From: Planctomycetia bacterium
GTDB lineage: Bacteria > Planctomycetota > Planctomycetia > Pirellulales > Thermoguttaceae
Assembly (NCBI GenBank): GCA_030537455.1
Contig: JAUNMR010000026.1
Coordinates: 3,642 to 56,644, forward strand
Length of the DNA: 53,003 nucleotides
Direction of reading: 5' to 3'
The notes beneath the pieces are model-generated. The model ran no database searches. It had not been told where the DNA came from and saw nothing but the letters and a program-made list of their open reading frames with translations. A program made the position numbers and the translations under genes. Below are positions 7,563 through 16,542 of the stretch, piece by piece; within the stretch, counting starts at the first letter, position 1, and the number at the start of each line of letters is the position of its first letter.

Positions 7563-8795
7563 TTACATGGAGCGACGAATTCTTTCGAGGTTCCAGCGCA
7601 TTTTTTCCTCTTGCGTCATGGAGGAAAAGTCAGGCAATTTTGTCGATTTCTTTTCCTCGACTTTGGCGTTATTTGCTGAGTCAAAGAAGCTCTTGCGCGG
7701 TTTGCCGGCAGGCTTTTGCTCCGCGGACTTGTCGGCGCCTGTCATTGAGACGGTCTTATTCTTTTCATTGTAGCTGAGCGCCACTGCCGTCTGCTTAAGG
7801 TCGTCCTCTAGCGAACGTTTCGGCGCAATCTTGAGTTTTTGAAGGTCGCCGTGGTAAGCCTTGACTGCTTCGACCGCGCCGATCTGACCGTCGGCAATGG
7901 CGCGAAGGTAGGTAATAAAGCTCAACTGATGTTCAGCGTTATTGATCTTACGACCATAGAGCGCAACGCGCGCGCCGTATTTCTTAGCGTCATAGAGCAT
8001 CTGGAAGGCGTCGAGAGTCGTTCCGGCGCTACCGCCGAGAATACCGACGACCAGAGAGGAGTCGAACCGCACCAGGTCTTCCATCGCCTTGGGACCATAA
8101 TATGGAATCTTGAGAAAGATCGGACGACCCGCGCTGGTCACGCCGGCGAGCGTGCGGACGATGTGGTCGCTCACGAACTTCGGCACGTCTTCAATGGCGT
8201 TGACCGGAGCGTTAGGACTAAAGACCTCCAGGAAGTGACGGAAACCTTTCTTTTCTGCTTCGATACGGAAGGCTTTGTAGGCGACGAGCGCCTCGTAATC
8301 GCGCTCCAGATCGTTGTTAAAGGTGATGGAATACAGACCGAGGTCAGCGCCACGCTTGGCGGCTAGTTCTTCCGGGGAGCATTCAGCTTTTCCACACAGC
8401 GCGTGATCCAACGTCGCTGTACGGAAGGGGCGCGAGGGGACGTCGCCGTAAACAGCGCCCGCGCCTGCGAGCCAGATATCAGTGGCGTCGTTGGCGCGAA
8501 TCGCAGGTGTAATGGGGGTGTTTTCAAAAAGCTTTTCGCGCAACGTGAGAACTTCGCTGGTGCTTGCGCTCATGAGGACGATATCGACCAGACCTTGACG
8601 AATGACTTCGCGAATTTGTGCGCGATATTCGTCAAGGGTTTTGAATTTCGCCTCAGAGGCGTGGCTTTCAGGACTTTGACCCGGCGCAGAGAGACCGTAC
8701 GCCATATCGGCGTCTTTGGCGTCGGCAAGAATGAAATCGTTGCAACTTCTGTCTTGGAGTATGCGAGCGAGCTTTTTGTCAAGCGATTTTTCCAT
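7563..8795 (-). CDS. aldolase-like TIM-barrel protein (DhnA/LacD-type), function unproven
   Basis: The 410-residue cytoplasmic protein has no signal or membrane segment. The body (about residues 15-325) resembles class I aldolase-like barrels. A DIVLMSASTSEVL segment is followed by FLEVFSP, then FLKIPYYGPKAMEDL with a Lys in the position expected for a Schiff base, then VGILGGSAGTTLDAF (phosphate-binding-like Gly loop) and ARVALYGRKINNAE. Residues after about 340 are a low-complexity Lys/Ala/Ser-rich tail ending in a short conserved-looking piece (EEKMRWNLERIRRSM). ATG at 8795 is preferred over an in-frame TTG three codons earlier at 8804. Neither has a strong ribosome site. It may be an aldolase or a related sugar-phosphate enzyme; I would not assign a substrate. 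Confidence 0.6.
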   Translation of the reverse strand: MEKSLDKKLARILQDRSCNDFILADAKDADMAYGLSAPGQSPESHASEAKFKTLDEYRAQIREVIRQGLVDIVLMSASTSEVLTLREKLFENTPITPAIRANDATDIWLAGAGAVYGDVPSRPFRTATLDHALCGKAECSPEELAAKRGADLGLYSITFNNDLERDYEALVAYKAFRIEAEKKGFRHFLEVFSPNAPVNAIEDVPKFVSDHIVRTLAGVTSAGRPIFLKIPYYGPKAMEDLVRFDSSLVVGILGGSAGTTLDAFQMLYDAKKYGARVALYGRKINNAEHQLSFITYLRAIADGQIGAVEAVKAYHGDLQKLKIAPKRSLEDDLKQTAVALSYNEKNKTVSMTGADKSAEQKPAGKPRKSFFDSANNAKVEEKKSTKLPDFSSMTQEEKMRWNLERIRRSM

Positions 8796-9036
8796 GGTAC
8801 GCAAATGTCTATGAAGAAGGGAAGGATTGGACTCGACCGCGCGAGGAGGAGCCGGTGGGCAAAGGCGCTAAATTGAACGTCTAAAACGCCATTATAAAAG
8901 AATATCTCAAAGCGTCAACGCGTTTTAACCAGCAAGGTAGTTCGTCAGGGACGTGAACTCGACGGGGAGTACGAATTTGCCAAAAGAACCGATTATGCAG
9001 AGCCATTGGTCATCGAACAGGTTCGGATTCAGAGCT

Positions 9037-10662
9037 TTACGCGTCAATTGGTTCGCCGGGTTGCTCTTGCGGCTGGTTCTTATTCTCGTCGCTGGGTTGT
9101 TCTTCGTTGGCGTTATTTTCGTTTTGAACTTTAGAGTCTTCTGTTTGTGGCGCGTCAGGAATTTCAGATTCTTTGACTTCGCTTGTGGCGTTCGTTTGCT
9201 TTTTGAGCTTGAGTCGGAACTTATTTGTTTGTCCTTTTTGGACAGTTTCCACTTCCACGCCTAATTCGGGGTCAGCCGTATTTTTAACGGCGAGATAATC
9301 GTCGAGGGAGGCGATTTCGCGACTGTTGAGTTTCGTAATGAGCATGCCGTTTCGGATCCCTGCGCGGTAGGCGACGCCGCCTGGTATAACGTTTAGCACG
9401 ACAAGACCTTGCAATCCAGAGGCGCCGAGGCGTTCGACAGATTCCGGCGTGGAGGGAATGAGCATGAGTCCCCATTCTTTGTCGACGTGATGCGCTCCGC
9501 CTTTGACCATTTTTTCGGTCACAGGAATGCCGACGTAGTTTTCGGGCTTGATTTCAAATCGAATCTTTACGTCGATCGGGGCGTCAGAGTTATTGCGTAA
9601 GATTTTGAGAGTGAATTCCCGATTGACGTCGGCGCGTTCGATAAACGCACGGAAGAGTTCCGGCGATTGGATCGGTCGGTCGTCAATTGACAGTAAGACG
9701 TCGTTAGCTCTCAGACCCGCCTTTGCCGCGGGCGTGTCCTTGTAGGGCGCGTCGATACGCAGGCCGGTTTGCGGTGGAATCTTGAGACGCTTGGTTTCAT
9801 TGTAATCGAGCGGAGAGATCGCGGCGCCGAGGAAGGCGCGTTCGACCTTACCCTTGTCGCGCAATTGGGTATATGCCCATTTGGCGGTATTGGCGGGAAT
9901 CGCAAATCCGACGCCCTGATAGCCGCCGCTCACCGACGCGATGGCGGTATTAACGCCCACAACTTCGCCGTTGAGGTTCACCAGCGGACCGCCGCTATTG
10001 CCGGGATTGACCGCCGCGTCGGTTTGAAGAAAGACCTTGGAGTCGTTGGAGACGTAACGTTCCGTAGCGCTGATGATTCCGACGCTCACGGAAGAGCCAA
10101 GCATAAAGGGATTGCCAATGGCAATGGCCCAGTCTCCGATTTCCACCGCGTCGCTGTCGGCAAAAGAGAGGAAGGGCAACGGCTCGTCCGATTCGATTCG
10201 AATCAGCGCGACGTCGGCCTTTTCGTCCTTGACGATCTTTTGCGCAATGAACTGACGACCGTCGTTCATTTCGACCGTAATGATTTTGCCGATCTCACTT
10301 TTGACCACGACGTGGTTATTCGTGACAATCAGACCATTGGGATCGACAATGAACCCAGAACCGACGCCTTCGATGAGATCTTTGTCTGGAATATTCGGTA
10401 AGTATTCGGAAAACGGCAGTTTAGCGTCGTTTGAACCGCTCAGTTCGCCAGACTCGCGTTTGACGATAATCTTAACCGTCGCGGGTAGAACTTTTTGCGC
10501 CACGCTACGAAACGCTGAGGCGATCTCTTGCGCCTGATTCAGTGAGTAGGAAGACGTCGCAAGACTATTGGCGTCTTCGGAAATTGCCAACGAAACGCTC
10601 GGCGCGCTCAGACTTAGGAGCAAAGCCGCCACAGCGGAGACTAGAATATGTCGAATCGCCAT
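9037..10662 (-). CDS. HtrA/DegP-family periplasmic serine protease with two PDZ domains
   Basis: The 541-residue protein has an N-terminal signal peptide (about 1-26, ending SVSLA). The trypsin-like domain carries the full triad: His117 in NNHVV, Asp150 in ADVALI and Ser223 in GNSGGP. The first PDZ domain (about 275-365) contains LGAAISPL and AGLRANDVLLSID. The second (about 385-475) contains GLVVLNVIPGGVAYRAGIRNG. The last ~55 residues are a hydrophilic Asn/Gln/Glu/Pro tail. DegP-type enzymes degrade or refold misfolded envelope proteins, and this one should act outside the inner membrane. AGGATTACTT precedes the ATG as ribosome site, and a perfect palindrome lies about 34 bases upstream. 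Confidence 0.9.
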   Translation of the reverse strand: MAIRHILVSAVAALLLSLSAPSVSLAISEDANSLATSSYSLNQAQEIASAFRSVAQKVLPATVKIIVKRESGELSGSNDAKLPFSEYLPNIPDKDLIEGVGSGFIVDPNGLIVTNNHVVVKSEIGKIITVEMNDGRQFIAQKIVKDEKADVALIRIESDEPLPFLSFADSDAVEIGDWAIAIGNPFMLGSSVSVGIISATERYVSNDSKVFLQTDAAVNPGNSGGPLVNLNGEVVGVNTAIASVSGGYQGVGFAIPANTAKWAYTQLRDKGKVERAFLGAAISPLDYNETKRLKIPPQTGLRIDAPYKDTPAAKAGLRANDVLLSIDDRPIQSPELFRAFIERADVNREFTLKILRNNSDAPIDVKIRFEIKPENYVGIPVTEKMVKGGAHHVDKEWGLMLIPSTPESVERLGASGLQGLVVLNVIPGGVAYRAGIRNGMLITKLNSREIASLDDYLAVKNTADPELGVEVETVQKGQTNKFRLKLKKQTNATSEVKESEIPDAPQTEDSKVQNENNANEEQPSDENKNQPQEQPGEPIDA

Positions 10663-10695
10663 AAGTAATCCTAATAATATTAAGAGTTACAATAG

Positions 10696-10707
10696 ATAGA
10701 CGTCTAT
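10696..10707. promoter_or_regulatory. 12-bp palindrome upstream of htrA
   Basis: ATAGACGTCTAT is a perfect inverted repeat located 34-45 bases before the htrA start, in the region expected for its promoter. It could be an operator. A short AT-rich palindrome may also be chance, and a T run precedes rather than follows it on the htrA strand, so it is not a terminator. Confidence 0.3.
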
Positions 10708-10731
10708 TAAAAAACGAAACCAGTCGCGCGT

Positions 10732-11754
10732 TTAACAATTGAAGGGTCGACGCAAGATTTCCGGAATTTTGGGAGTCGCGCCGTCCTGTTCACAGACAAA
10801 GACCGCGCGTTGCGCCGCGGCGCTGAGTATTGCGTCTTTTGAGGCGTTCATGAGTAGCCCGACGACGCATACTGCGCAGAAGGAATCGCCAGCGCCCACC
10901 GCGTCCTTCACCTTAACGGGGGACGACTTTGCGAAATGACGCGTGGATTCGTCAAAGAGATAAGCGCCGTAAGAACCGCAGGTTAGAATCAGCTCTTTGA
11001 GACGATACCGTTGCAACCAAGCGTTCGCCCAAGCGCTCAGCGCGTTTTCCACTTGCGCGCTATGTTCGGAACTTAACGCCGTGACGAGGCTGTCGTCAGC
11101 GTCGGCGAATTTCGCAAGGTCGAAAGTCTGAGAGTTTTGGGAGAGCGACTGATCAAGGACGACCGCTTCGGCGTCATTAAGTTTAAAGACGTCGGCGTAT
11201 TGAAGCGTGAGTTCAATCACTTCAGGATCGTAGAAGGGCTTGCGCAGATTCAAGTCGCACACGCGCATAACACTCGGGTCGATCGTCTCTTGCAGGATTT
11301 GTAGCGAACGTCTGTTGACTTCGCTTCGCAGCGCAAGGCTTCCGTAGTAAAATGCGGAATTTCCAGGCGTTTTCGTGAGGAAGTCGTTACATTTAGTCGC
11401 GGTTGCGGCGTCGACTTCGATTTTATCCCACGCGACGTTTTCGACGATTTCATACTGAGGCGAGCCGTTTGCATCGAGCGTGACCGCGACCGTCCCGGTG
11501 GGGACGTTCTCGTGAATCTGCAGGAAATCGCTGGAAAGTCCGAGGTTAGAGAACTGCGTGAGGATTTCGCGTCCCAAATCGTCTGCGCCTATGCTAGTGA
11601 GCGCTTGGGTTTGCGCGCCCAGCGATTGGGCATGATAGAGGAAGTTGACCGGAGCGCCGCCTAGCTTTTTGCCCGAGGGGAGCATGTCCCAGAGCAATTC
11701 GCCCAGCGCGACGATTCGGATTTCCTCCGGGTTAGTAGCGGTCTTGTTCGTCAT
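10732..11754 (-). CDS. PfkB-family carbohydrate kinase (probable fructokinase)
   Basis: The 340-residue ribokinase-fold enzyme phosphorylates a sugar with ATP in the cytoplasm. The N-terminal PfkB signature is clear (LGELLWDMLPSGKKLGGAPVNF, about residues 17-38, with the sugar-binding Gly-Gly and Asn), and so is the C-terminal signature DAVGAGDSF with catalytic base Asp290 and its anion hole. The GELLWDMLP start is typical of bacterial fructokinases. It follows the GH127-type hydrolase by 68 bases on the same strand, so released sugar could be phosphorylated here, although arabinose would normally need isomerisation first. Fructose as the substrate is inferred from family resemblance. Confidence 0.85.
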   Translation of the reverse strand: MTNKTATNPEEIRIVALGELLWDMLPSGKKLGGAPVNFLYHAQSLGAQTQALTSIGADDLGREILTQFSNLGLSSDFLQIHENVPTGTVAVTLDANGSPQYEIVENVAWDKIEVDAATATKCNDFLTKTPGNSAFYYGSLALRSEVNRRSLQILQETIDPSVMRVCDLNLRKPFYDPEVIELTLQYADVFKLNDAEAVVLDQSLSQNSQTFDLAKFADADDSLVTALSSEHSAQVENALSAWANAWLQRYRLKELILTCGSYGAYLFDESTRHFAKSSPVKVKDAVGAGDSFCAVCVVGLLMNASKDAILSAAAQRAVFVCEQDGATPKIPEILRRPFNC

Positions 11755-11822
11755 AATAACTTATCCTTATCGCGTAGAGCGCGCCGGTCATATTCGAGGT
11801 TAGGTTAACTGTTTGCACGCAA

Positions 11823-13646
11823 TTATTTTGTTACGGTTACGTTAAAGACAAAGACGTGTTTGGCGTCACGCTCTTCGTCGGTCATCTGATAGGCGTTGCT
11901 GAGCGTGTCGGGCAACTGAATGACGCCCTGCGCGTCGATTTGAAGCGTGAGGTCGCGGATTTTAGCGTCGTCGTTTTCTCGCGCGGCCAGGACGTAGGGG
12001 CCGTAACGCAGTACGCACTGGTTGACGACGTCGTTTGTCTTGGGCGTCGGCAGTTTGTGGAACCGTCGATCTTCCAGGAATGGAACGGCGCGATATTCCA
12101 CGACGATCTCTTGGTTCGGGTCGACGTCAATGAAGGCGTAAGAGTTTTTAACCTCTTTGACACGCGAACCTTGAGCAATGACTTCCAGATTGCTCGCCCA
12201 TTCGGGGATGCGTAACGCCAGGGTCAGCTTGGCGTCGTCAGGCGCTTGGACTTTGATCGCGACCTTTTCCGGAACTCCCGGGGCGGCTTCAAGCGCCTTG
12301 GAGAGGACGTTGAACTTCTGATTGTTGATCGTCAGTGGGGTAGAGAAATCCAACGGGAAATTGTAGTAGATAATCGCGCGCTGGGCGTCGGCGTCCCATT
12401 GTCCCACGGCGAGGTACTCTTTGAGTTCATAGTAGCCCAGCGGACCATGGTAACTGCAACACCAGTATGACTCGGCGTAGCGTTCGCCCCATGCGAAGCA
12501 TCCATCGTCATCGGCGATCATATAACGATGCCCAAAGCCTCCGGTGTGCCATTGGTTCATCTGGTATTCGTTGTAGAGCATTTTTTCGGCGAAATCGAGA
12601 TATTTCGTGTCGCCGGTATTGCGCCAAATCATGAGATTGAGTCGCAACCAGTCCGCCTCGGAACATCCCTCGTCACTGTGTCCTTTGACGATAAAGTTCT
12701 CGCACACGCCGCCGGCGGGGAAGAGGAAGCCGTCGTAAACCACGTGTTCCCAACGGGACGTCACGCGGTCAAGATACTTCTTGTCTTTGGTTTCCTCGTA
12801 CAGCATAACGAGCGCCTCGTGCGCGCTAATACTACCGTGGCTGTGTCCGACCGGCAGGACGTCAAATTCCTCGTGGAAGTCGGCCATTTGCACGGCGCAG
12901 TCGAGGTACTCTTGGCGTGCGGTGAGACGATAGGCGCGCACCAGTCCTTCAATTCCATGGAAGACGCAAGTCACATAAGCGGCGGCGTAGCCCTTGGCGG
13001 TCTGCTTGTACTCGTCCATACGGTTGGGATCGCAGAAGCGCTTACTGACAACGTTGACATAGAAGTCTGCCATTTTTTCAGCCGCGGCGAGCGCCTTTTC
13101 GTCGCCAAAGCGTTCGTATGCCGCGAAAAGACCGAGCATGAGTCGACCGTTCCCCCAGAGGATTGGCATTTCCAGGGACTGGTCGGTGGAGCTGGCGACG
13201 TCGATCGGTTTGTTCCAGTCGACCTCGCGCCCGAAGTGACCGTCCGGTTGCTGATATTGCACGATTTCGTCAATGATTTCACGCAAGATCGGAGTGGTCG
13301 GTTTCTCTTTGGTAGAGGCGAGGGACGCCACCTCGATATATCGTCCGGAGATATCGCCGCTGTAGTTGTAGAAACGACGCTTCTGGTTAAAGTTAACGTC
13401 GTCGAGAACGAAGTCGACCTTATCGATGGGAGCGTCACAGAGGCGTTTAAGGGACTTTTCGTAGCGCATACCAAAGAAGCCGCCCAGACCGACGTTGTTT
13501 GATTCGGCAAAGCACAAGTCGTTCGACATGACGGGACTGGAGGCGTTTCCCTCGTCTCCTTGTGCAAACCCAACGGGCAGAGCGTGGGAACGAGCGAGCG
13601 CTAGTAGCGCGGAGGAAAGCAAAAAGGCGCGACGTGTCAGTTGCAT
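11823..13646 (-). CDS. GH127-type beta-L-arabinofuranosidase, exported
   Basis: The 607-residue protein has a Tat-like signal (LTRRAFLL then SSALLALA, about residues 3-22). The rest matches the DUF1680/GH127 (alpha,alpha)6-barrel plan: YQQPDGHFG near 130, GHSHG near 267, EGC at 326-328 and the Cys pair C396-C397 in YWCCSYHGP. In characterised GH127 enzymes a Glu, a Cys and a Cys pair bind zinc, and one Cys of the pair is the nucleophile. All four positions appear present here. A C-terminal beta-sandwich follows (about 430-600). The family removes beta-L-arabinofuranose from plant glycoproteins and pectin side chains; some members have other specificities. Its neighbours are a sugar kinase downstream and the prenyltransferase-repeat protein upstream. 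Confidence 0.8.
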   Translation of the reverse strand: MQLTRRAFLLSSALLALARSHALPVGFAQGDEGNASSPVMSNDLCFAESNNVGLGGFFGMRYEKSLKRLCDAPIDKVDFVLDDVNFNQKRRFYNYSGDISGRYIEVASLASTKEKPTTPILREIIDEIVQYQQPDGHFGREVDWNKPIDVASSTDQSLEMPILWGNGRLMLGLFAAYERFGDEKALAAAEKMADFYVNVVSKRFCDPNRMDEYKQTAKGYAAAYVTCVFHGIEGLVRAYRLTARQEYLDCAVQMADFHEEFDVLPVGHSHGSISAHEALVMLYEETKDKKYLDRVTSRWEHVVYDGFLFPAGGVCENFIVKGHSDEGCSEADWLRLNLMIWRNTGDTKYLDFAEKMLYNEYQMNQWHTGGFGHRYMIADDDGCFAWGERYAESYWCCSYHGPLGYYELKEYLAVGQWDADAQRAIIYYNFPLDFSTPLTINNQKFNVLSKALEAAPGVPEKVAIKVQAPDDAKLTLALRIPEWASNLEVIAQGSRVKEVKNSYAFIDVDPNQEIVVEYRAVPFLEDRRFHKLPTPKTNDVVNQCVLRYGPYVLAARENDDAKIRDLTLQIDAQGVIQLPDTLSNAYQMTDEERDAKHVFVFNVTVTK

Positions 13647-13729
13647 GTGTATACCTCTGTGTTCTAGTCATTTTACTATATTATGCGCGAACGCAACGCG
13701 CGCTCGTGTTAGATCGACGTTGGCAATTG

Positions 13730-15352
13730 TTATCGATAGATCGACAAGTGACGATAATAGACCTCCAGACAAAGAATGGATAGGGTTGTGACATAAAGTC
13801 TTCCCCCGTCGAAGCCGTATTCGTCATATTGCGGACTCCAACTTCCGGCGTCATTTTCGCCCTTGGGAACCTGCTGTGCGGGTAATTCGCGACTCATGAC
13901 GGAATTCCAGCGTCTCCAGTATTTATTATATGGACCTAGCGCCTTGAGCGCCAGAGAGCTAATGTACCATGAATAGACATTTATTGAAAAGTCTTTTTCT
14001 TCCTTTTCACTCTTGGGGAATTGCACGAGATTCTCAGGACTAGCGAGCGATTCGGCTCCCCTCACGAGCGCGGGGTGGTTTTGTGGCCATCCTAAGTATT
14101 CGCGACAAACCAGTCCTGCGGCGGTCATCGACGGGCGTTTTTCATGTTCGGGAATATCCCCTTTGGCGTCGAGCATATAGACATAAGCGGCTTGATCGTC
14201 GTAACTAACCGAGTCGAGGAAACTTGAAATGCGATCGTAGGCGCTCTGAGGAACGGAAATTTCCGCCATTTCCGCGGTTTTGAGCGCCATGAGACACCAG
14301 CTCGTGACCGATAAGTCGCTTCCCACCTGAGGTTGATAGCGCCAACCTCCAAATTTGGCGTGCTGATTTTCGAGTAAAAAGGCGACCGCTTCGCGCGCTT
14401 GCTTGCGCAAACTGGGATTAGATTTCTTTTCTAAGGCCAAGATTTCGCACAACGCGATTGTACATAGCGCTTGTGTGTAAAACAAGTCGTTCGAGGATCG
14501 TTGCGCTGGCGCAAAGGACCCATCGGGGTTCTGCTGTTTGAGTAGCCAAGTCCATCCCTTTTTGACGACGTTAGCGTACGAACCATGGGTTCGCGTATTT
14601 CCGTCCCCCTGAAAGGCCAATAGCGCCAGGGCGGTCGCGGCGGGGCGATTGTCGAGTCGATTCTGCGGTCGACCGTCGGCGTAGGGACCCTGCAAGCTCC
14701 AGGATCCGTCCAGACTTTGCTGGTGTTTGAGCCATTCCAGACCCAGCGCCACCGCCTCTTGCGTGAGACGATTGCCGCCGTATTTTGACAAAAGATCGTT
14801 CTTTGTACCCGGATCGGTACGACCGGAGAGGATTTCGGTCATCTCAATGCGCGATTGCTCAAAGGTCGCGCCGATTGCGTCTTGCTCAAAGGGTAGCTCC
14901 GTCTTCTCAAAGACCAGAAAGTCTTCGATCTTAACCTCTTCGGGCATTGTCAACGCGTAGTCCAGCGCCTCGTTGGGGTTCAAACTGCCCTGGTCGTCGG
15001 TGAGGAGGTCAAGTTGGTCGCCGATTTCCGTACTGAAGGTTCCTACAATATCGAGTTTAGGCGCACGCCCGGGCAGGACAATAAACATGAGAATCACGCA
15101 GATCATCACGTGAATAATCAGGCTCAGCATCCAACCGCCGAATTTTCCTTGTGTCGTGGCAGCGCCGACGTCGTCGGAGAGTTTGACCTGCTGATCCTCC
15201 GGCAACGACTCGACTTGCACGCTCGTGACGGCAGACCTCGCTCGAGCGGCTTGCGCGTGTGAATTGGCGGTATTACGAGGCGGAGCGCTAGCAGGACGCG
15301 CAATCGGCGCGCTACGATCGCCAGTGGCTCGCGGTCGTGGATCTTGCGACAT
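13730..15352 (-). CDS. membrane-anchored prenyltransferase/squalene-oxidase repeat protein
   Basis: The 540-residue protein has a hydrophilic, Ala/Pro/Arg-rich N-terminus, one membrane helix (about residues 74-98, GWMLSLIIHVMICVILMFIV), and then an alpha-barrel of repeated QW-like motifs. These include KHQQSLDGSWSL, KQQNPDGSFAP and ENQHAKFGGWRY, with a final GSWSPQYDEYG. Such repeats occur in squalene-hopene cyclases, but the catalytic DxDD motif is not visible, and the family of single-helix repeat proteins common in planctomycetes has no firm function. The repeat domain should sit on the far side of the inner membrane. It is 89 bases after proC on the same strand. Confidence 0.7.
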   Translation of the reverse strand: MSQDPRPRATGDRSAPIARPASAPPRNTANSHAQAARARSAVTSVQVESLPEDQQVKLSDDVGAATTQGKFGGWMLSLIIHVMICVILMFIVLPGRAPKLDIVGTFSTEIGDQLDLLTDDQGSLNPNEALDYALTMPEEVKIEDFLVFEKTELPFEQDAIGATFEQSRIEMTEILSGRTDPGTKNDLLSKYGGNRLTQEAVALGLEWLKHQQSLDGSWSLQGPYADGRPQNRLDNRPAATALALLAFQGDGNTRTHGSYANVVKKGWTWLLKQQNPDGSFAPAQRSSNDLFYTQALCTIALCEILALEKKSNPSLRKQAREAVAFLLENQHAKFGGWRYQPQVGSDLSVTSWCLMALKTAEMAEISVPQSAYDRISSFLDSVSYDDQAAYVYMLDAKGDIPEHEKRPSMTAAGLVCREYLGWPQNHPALVRGAESLASPENLVQFPKSEKEEKDFSINVYSWYISSLALKALGPYNKYWRRWNSVMSRELPAQQVPKGENDAGSWSPQYDEYGFDGGRLYVTTLSILCLEVYYRHLSIYR

Positions 15353-15441
15353 GGTATCAGTGTGAAATCGACGGTTTTCAAAAGGGTTACAGGGCGTTCT
15401 TCACGCGCGTCGTGACAAGAGGCGCGCGGCATGGCTTAGCG

Positions 15442-16266
15442 TTATTTAGCGCCAAGTTCTCTTGAACGGTTGGCGCCGCATTCAACCGCGTCGATGAGCG
15501 CAGCGCGAAAACCGTGTTTCTCCAGAGCGGCTACCCCGGCAATGGTCGTGCCTGCGGGGCTGGTGACCGAGTCTTTCAGGTCGCCCGGATGACGCTTCGT
15601 TTGCAGGTACATTTCCGCCGACCCTTTGAGCGTTTGCGCGGCAAGTTGCAGTGCGATCGGACGCGGTAGACCAGCCTTAACGCCGCCGTCAGAGAGCGCT
15701 TCAATCGCCATAAAGACGTACGCCGGACCAGACCCTGAGAGTCCGGTGACGGCGTCCAAAAGATTTTCGGGCAATTCAAAAGCCAGTCCGACCGCGTCAA
15801 GCAGACTTTTGACCAGCGCGCCGTCTTCCTGAGTGGCATTGGCATTGAGGGCAAATCCGCTCGCGCCCTGTCCGACCAGGCACGGGGTGTTCGGCATAAC
15901 GCGAGCGAGGCGAATCTCACCGGCGAGCGCTTGCTCGAAGTACTGAATCGGCAGACCCGCAGCGATGGAGACAAAGAGGACTTTACTCGGCGTGGCGGCA
16001 ACCACGGATTTCAGCGGCGCTAACGCCGACGCCATGTACTGTGGCTTGACCGCCAGAAAGACAACGTTCGCCTTTTGAACAACTTCCTGCGGCGTGGCGA
16101 CAATGGTAGCGTTGGTCTTTTCCGCAAATTTAACGGCCGCCTTACTGGAGACGTCAAAGCCAATAAGATCATCGGCAGTCGCGACCTGCGCGCGGAGAAA
16201 CCCAGACGCAAACGCCGTCGCCATTTGACCTAGCCCAATAAATCCGATTGTGGATTGACCTACCAT
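15442..16266 (-). CDS. proC: pyrroline-5-carboxylate reductase
   Basis: The 274-residue cytoplasmic enzyme catalyses the last step of proline synthesis, reducing pyrroline-5-carboxylate with NAD(P)H. It has an N-terminal Rossmann fold (GFIGLGQMATAFASGFL, about residues 8-24), the VFLAVKPQ strand, the RVMPNTPCLVGQGASGF loop and the conserved C-terminal signature TSPAGTTIAGVAALE. Length is normal for the family. It is the first gene of a minus-strand run and diverges from lepB across a 276-base gap. There are no proA/proB neighbours, which is common. Confidence 0.95.
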   Translation of the reverse strand: MVGQSTIGFIGLGQMATAFASGFLRAQVATADDLIGFDVSSKAAVKFAEKTNATIVATPQEVVQKANVVFLAVKPQYMASALAPLKSVVAATPSKVLFVSIAAGLPIQYFEQALAGEIRLARVMPNTPCLVGQGASGFALNANATQEDGALVKSLLDAVGLAFELPENLLDAVTGLSGSGPAYVFMAIEALSDGGVKAGLPRPIALQLAAQTLKGSAEMYLQTKRHPGDLKDSVTSPAGTTIAGVAALEKHGFRAALIDAVECGANRSRELGAK

Positions 16267-16410
16267 TGTAGTCCTTTCTTGACAAAATTAGCATAGTCGC
16301 GCGTGGAAATCCGCCATATCAGCGCGCCGCGTAGCGCCCTGGAGCGCCTTCCGCTTGAATGCGCTAACTTTCCGGCGTATCTCGGGGGTGTTTTTTCCAT
16401 TTAAAACCGT

Positions 16411-16416
16411 TATAAT
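16411..16416 (+). promoter_or_regulatory. possible -10 box for lepB-sigma operon
   Basis: TATAAT at 16411-16416 matches the consensus -10 exactly and lies 127 bases before lepB. The -35 region (GTGTTTTTTCC) is poor, so this is only a candidate. The remaining proC-lepB gap shows no other feature. Confidence 0.35.
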
Positions 16417-16542
16417 ACCGTCGGGACGTTGTGGCGACCCTTCGATTCTTTGATTATAGTCCCTCTGGATTATTTTTAAAGAATCTGTCGTAGTTTTTTC
16501 AAACTCCTTTGGTGTTTTAAGGTCGATTCCTAAAGGACAATT

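Noticed and set aside
12528..13502. 324-codon open frame antisense to the GH127 gene
   Set aside because: Same reason: the opposite strand has clear family motifs with catalytic Cys and Glu positions.
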